Assembly (NCBI RefSeq): GCF_030142045.1
Contig: NZ_CP126242.1
Span: 2,790,001 to 2,854,000, forward strand
Direction: 5' to 3'
Source: Arthrobacter sp. zg-Y919
GTDB lineage: Bacteria > Actinomycetota > Actinomycetes > Actinomycetales > Micrococcaceae
Length of the DNA stretch: 64,000 nucleotides
Notes under the pieces: generated by a model
Databases searched by the model: none
What the model was told of the DNA's origin: nothing
What the model saw: only the letters and a program-made list of their open reading frames with translations
Program-made: the position numbers and the translations under genes
In this document: positions 63,995 through 64,000 of the stretch, one piece after another
Layout of the letters: the number at the start of each line of letters is the position of its first letter
How positions within the stretch are numbered: the first letter of the stretch is position 1

Positions 63995-64000
63995 CCGCAC

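Overview
The window is 64 kb of high-G+C actinobacterial chromosome. The gene families, codon use and GTG/TTG starts fit Arthrobacter or a close relative in Micrococcaceae. This is inferred from families such as a homoprotocatechuate dioxygenase close to the Arthrobacter/Brevibacterium enzymes; there is no rRNA or marker gene to settle it. No integrase, transposase, phage gene or CRISPR array was seen.

Layout. 0-12 kb: MFS exporters, manganese catalase, a serine carboxypeptidase, a GS39-type dehydrogenase with a divergent universal stress protein, and a TetR/MFS pair. 12-17 kb: an aromatic-acid segment with an RraA-like protein, dienelactone hydrolase, AAHS transporter, benzoylformate decarboxylase (mdlC) and a CitE/HpcH lyase. 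17-25 kb: a shortened uraD-like gene, a DapA-family aldolase with an EamA exporter and divergent MarR, GNATs, a GT87 glycosyltransferase, and a hydrolase/MarR pair. 25-34 kb: a choloylglycine hydrolase, an M23 peptidase, and the homoprotocatechuate meta-cleavage operon in transcription order hpaG-rraA fusion, gntR, hpaE, hpaD, hpaH, hpaI. It would take homoprotocatechuate to pyruvate and succinic semialdehyde; the CHM isomerase (hpaF) is not in the window.

33.7-38.0 kb is an AT-richer island holding three translationally coupled genes: a SIR2 protein, a 212-residue middle protein, and a Rad50/SMC-like ATPase with a CxxC zinc-hook motif. It looks like an anti-phage system of the ABC-three-component type with a SIR2 (NADase) effector and is the best candidate for a poorly described system.

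38.4-55.3 kb: a complete old-yellow-enzyme gene, then genomic debris (truncated ADH, a fused-fragment pseudogene), a CPBP protease with a hydrolase, a TetR/DUF4386 pair, and a polyol-type catabolic divergon (SorC regulator, ABC importer without its ATPase, zinc dehydrogenase, HAD phosphatase, two FGGY kinases, a histidine phosphatase, a D-2-hydroxyacid dehydrogenase). The polyol cluster is bracketed by two further broken copies of the old-yellow-enzyme gene, which suggests it arrived by insertion or recombination there.

55.4-64 kb: a MOSC protein, an HxlR/LLM/FMN-reductase operon flanked by a 20-bp direct repeat of the MOSC gene end, a sugar acetyltransferase, a FAD monooxygenase, a stand-alone lantibiotic-dehydratase C-terminal-like protein, an F420/NADP reductase-type protein and a DHFR-family protein.

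Several intergenic palindromic repeat families occur, including one pair whose stem sequences differ in a compensating way. At least two MarR-type operators contain the start codon of the controlled gene, implying leaderless mRNAs.
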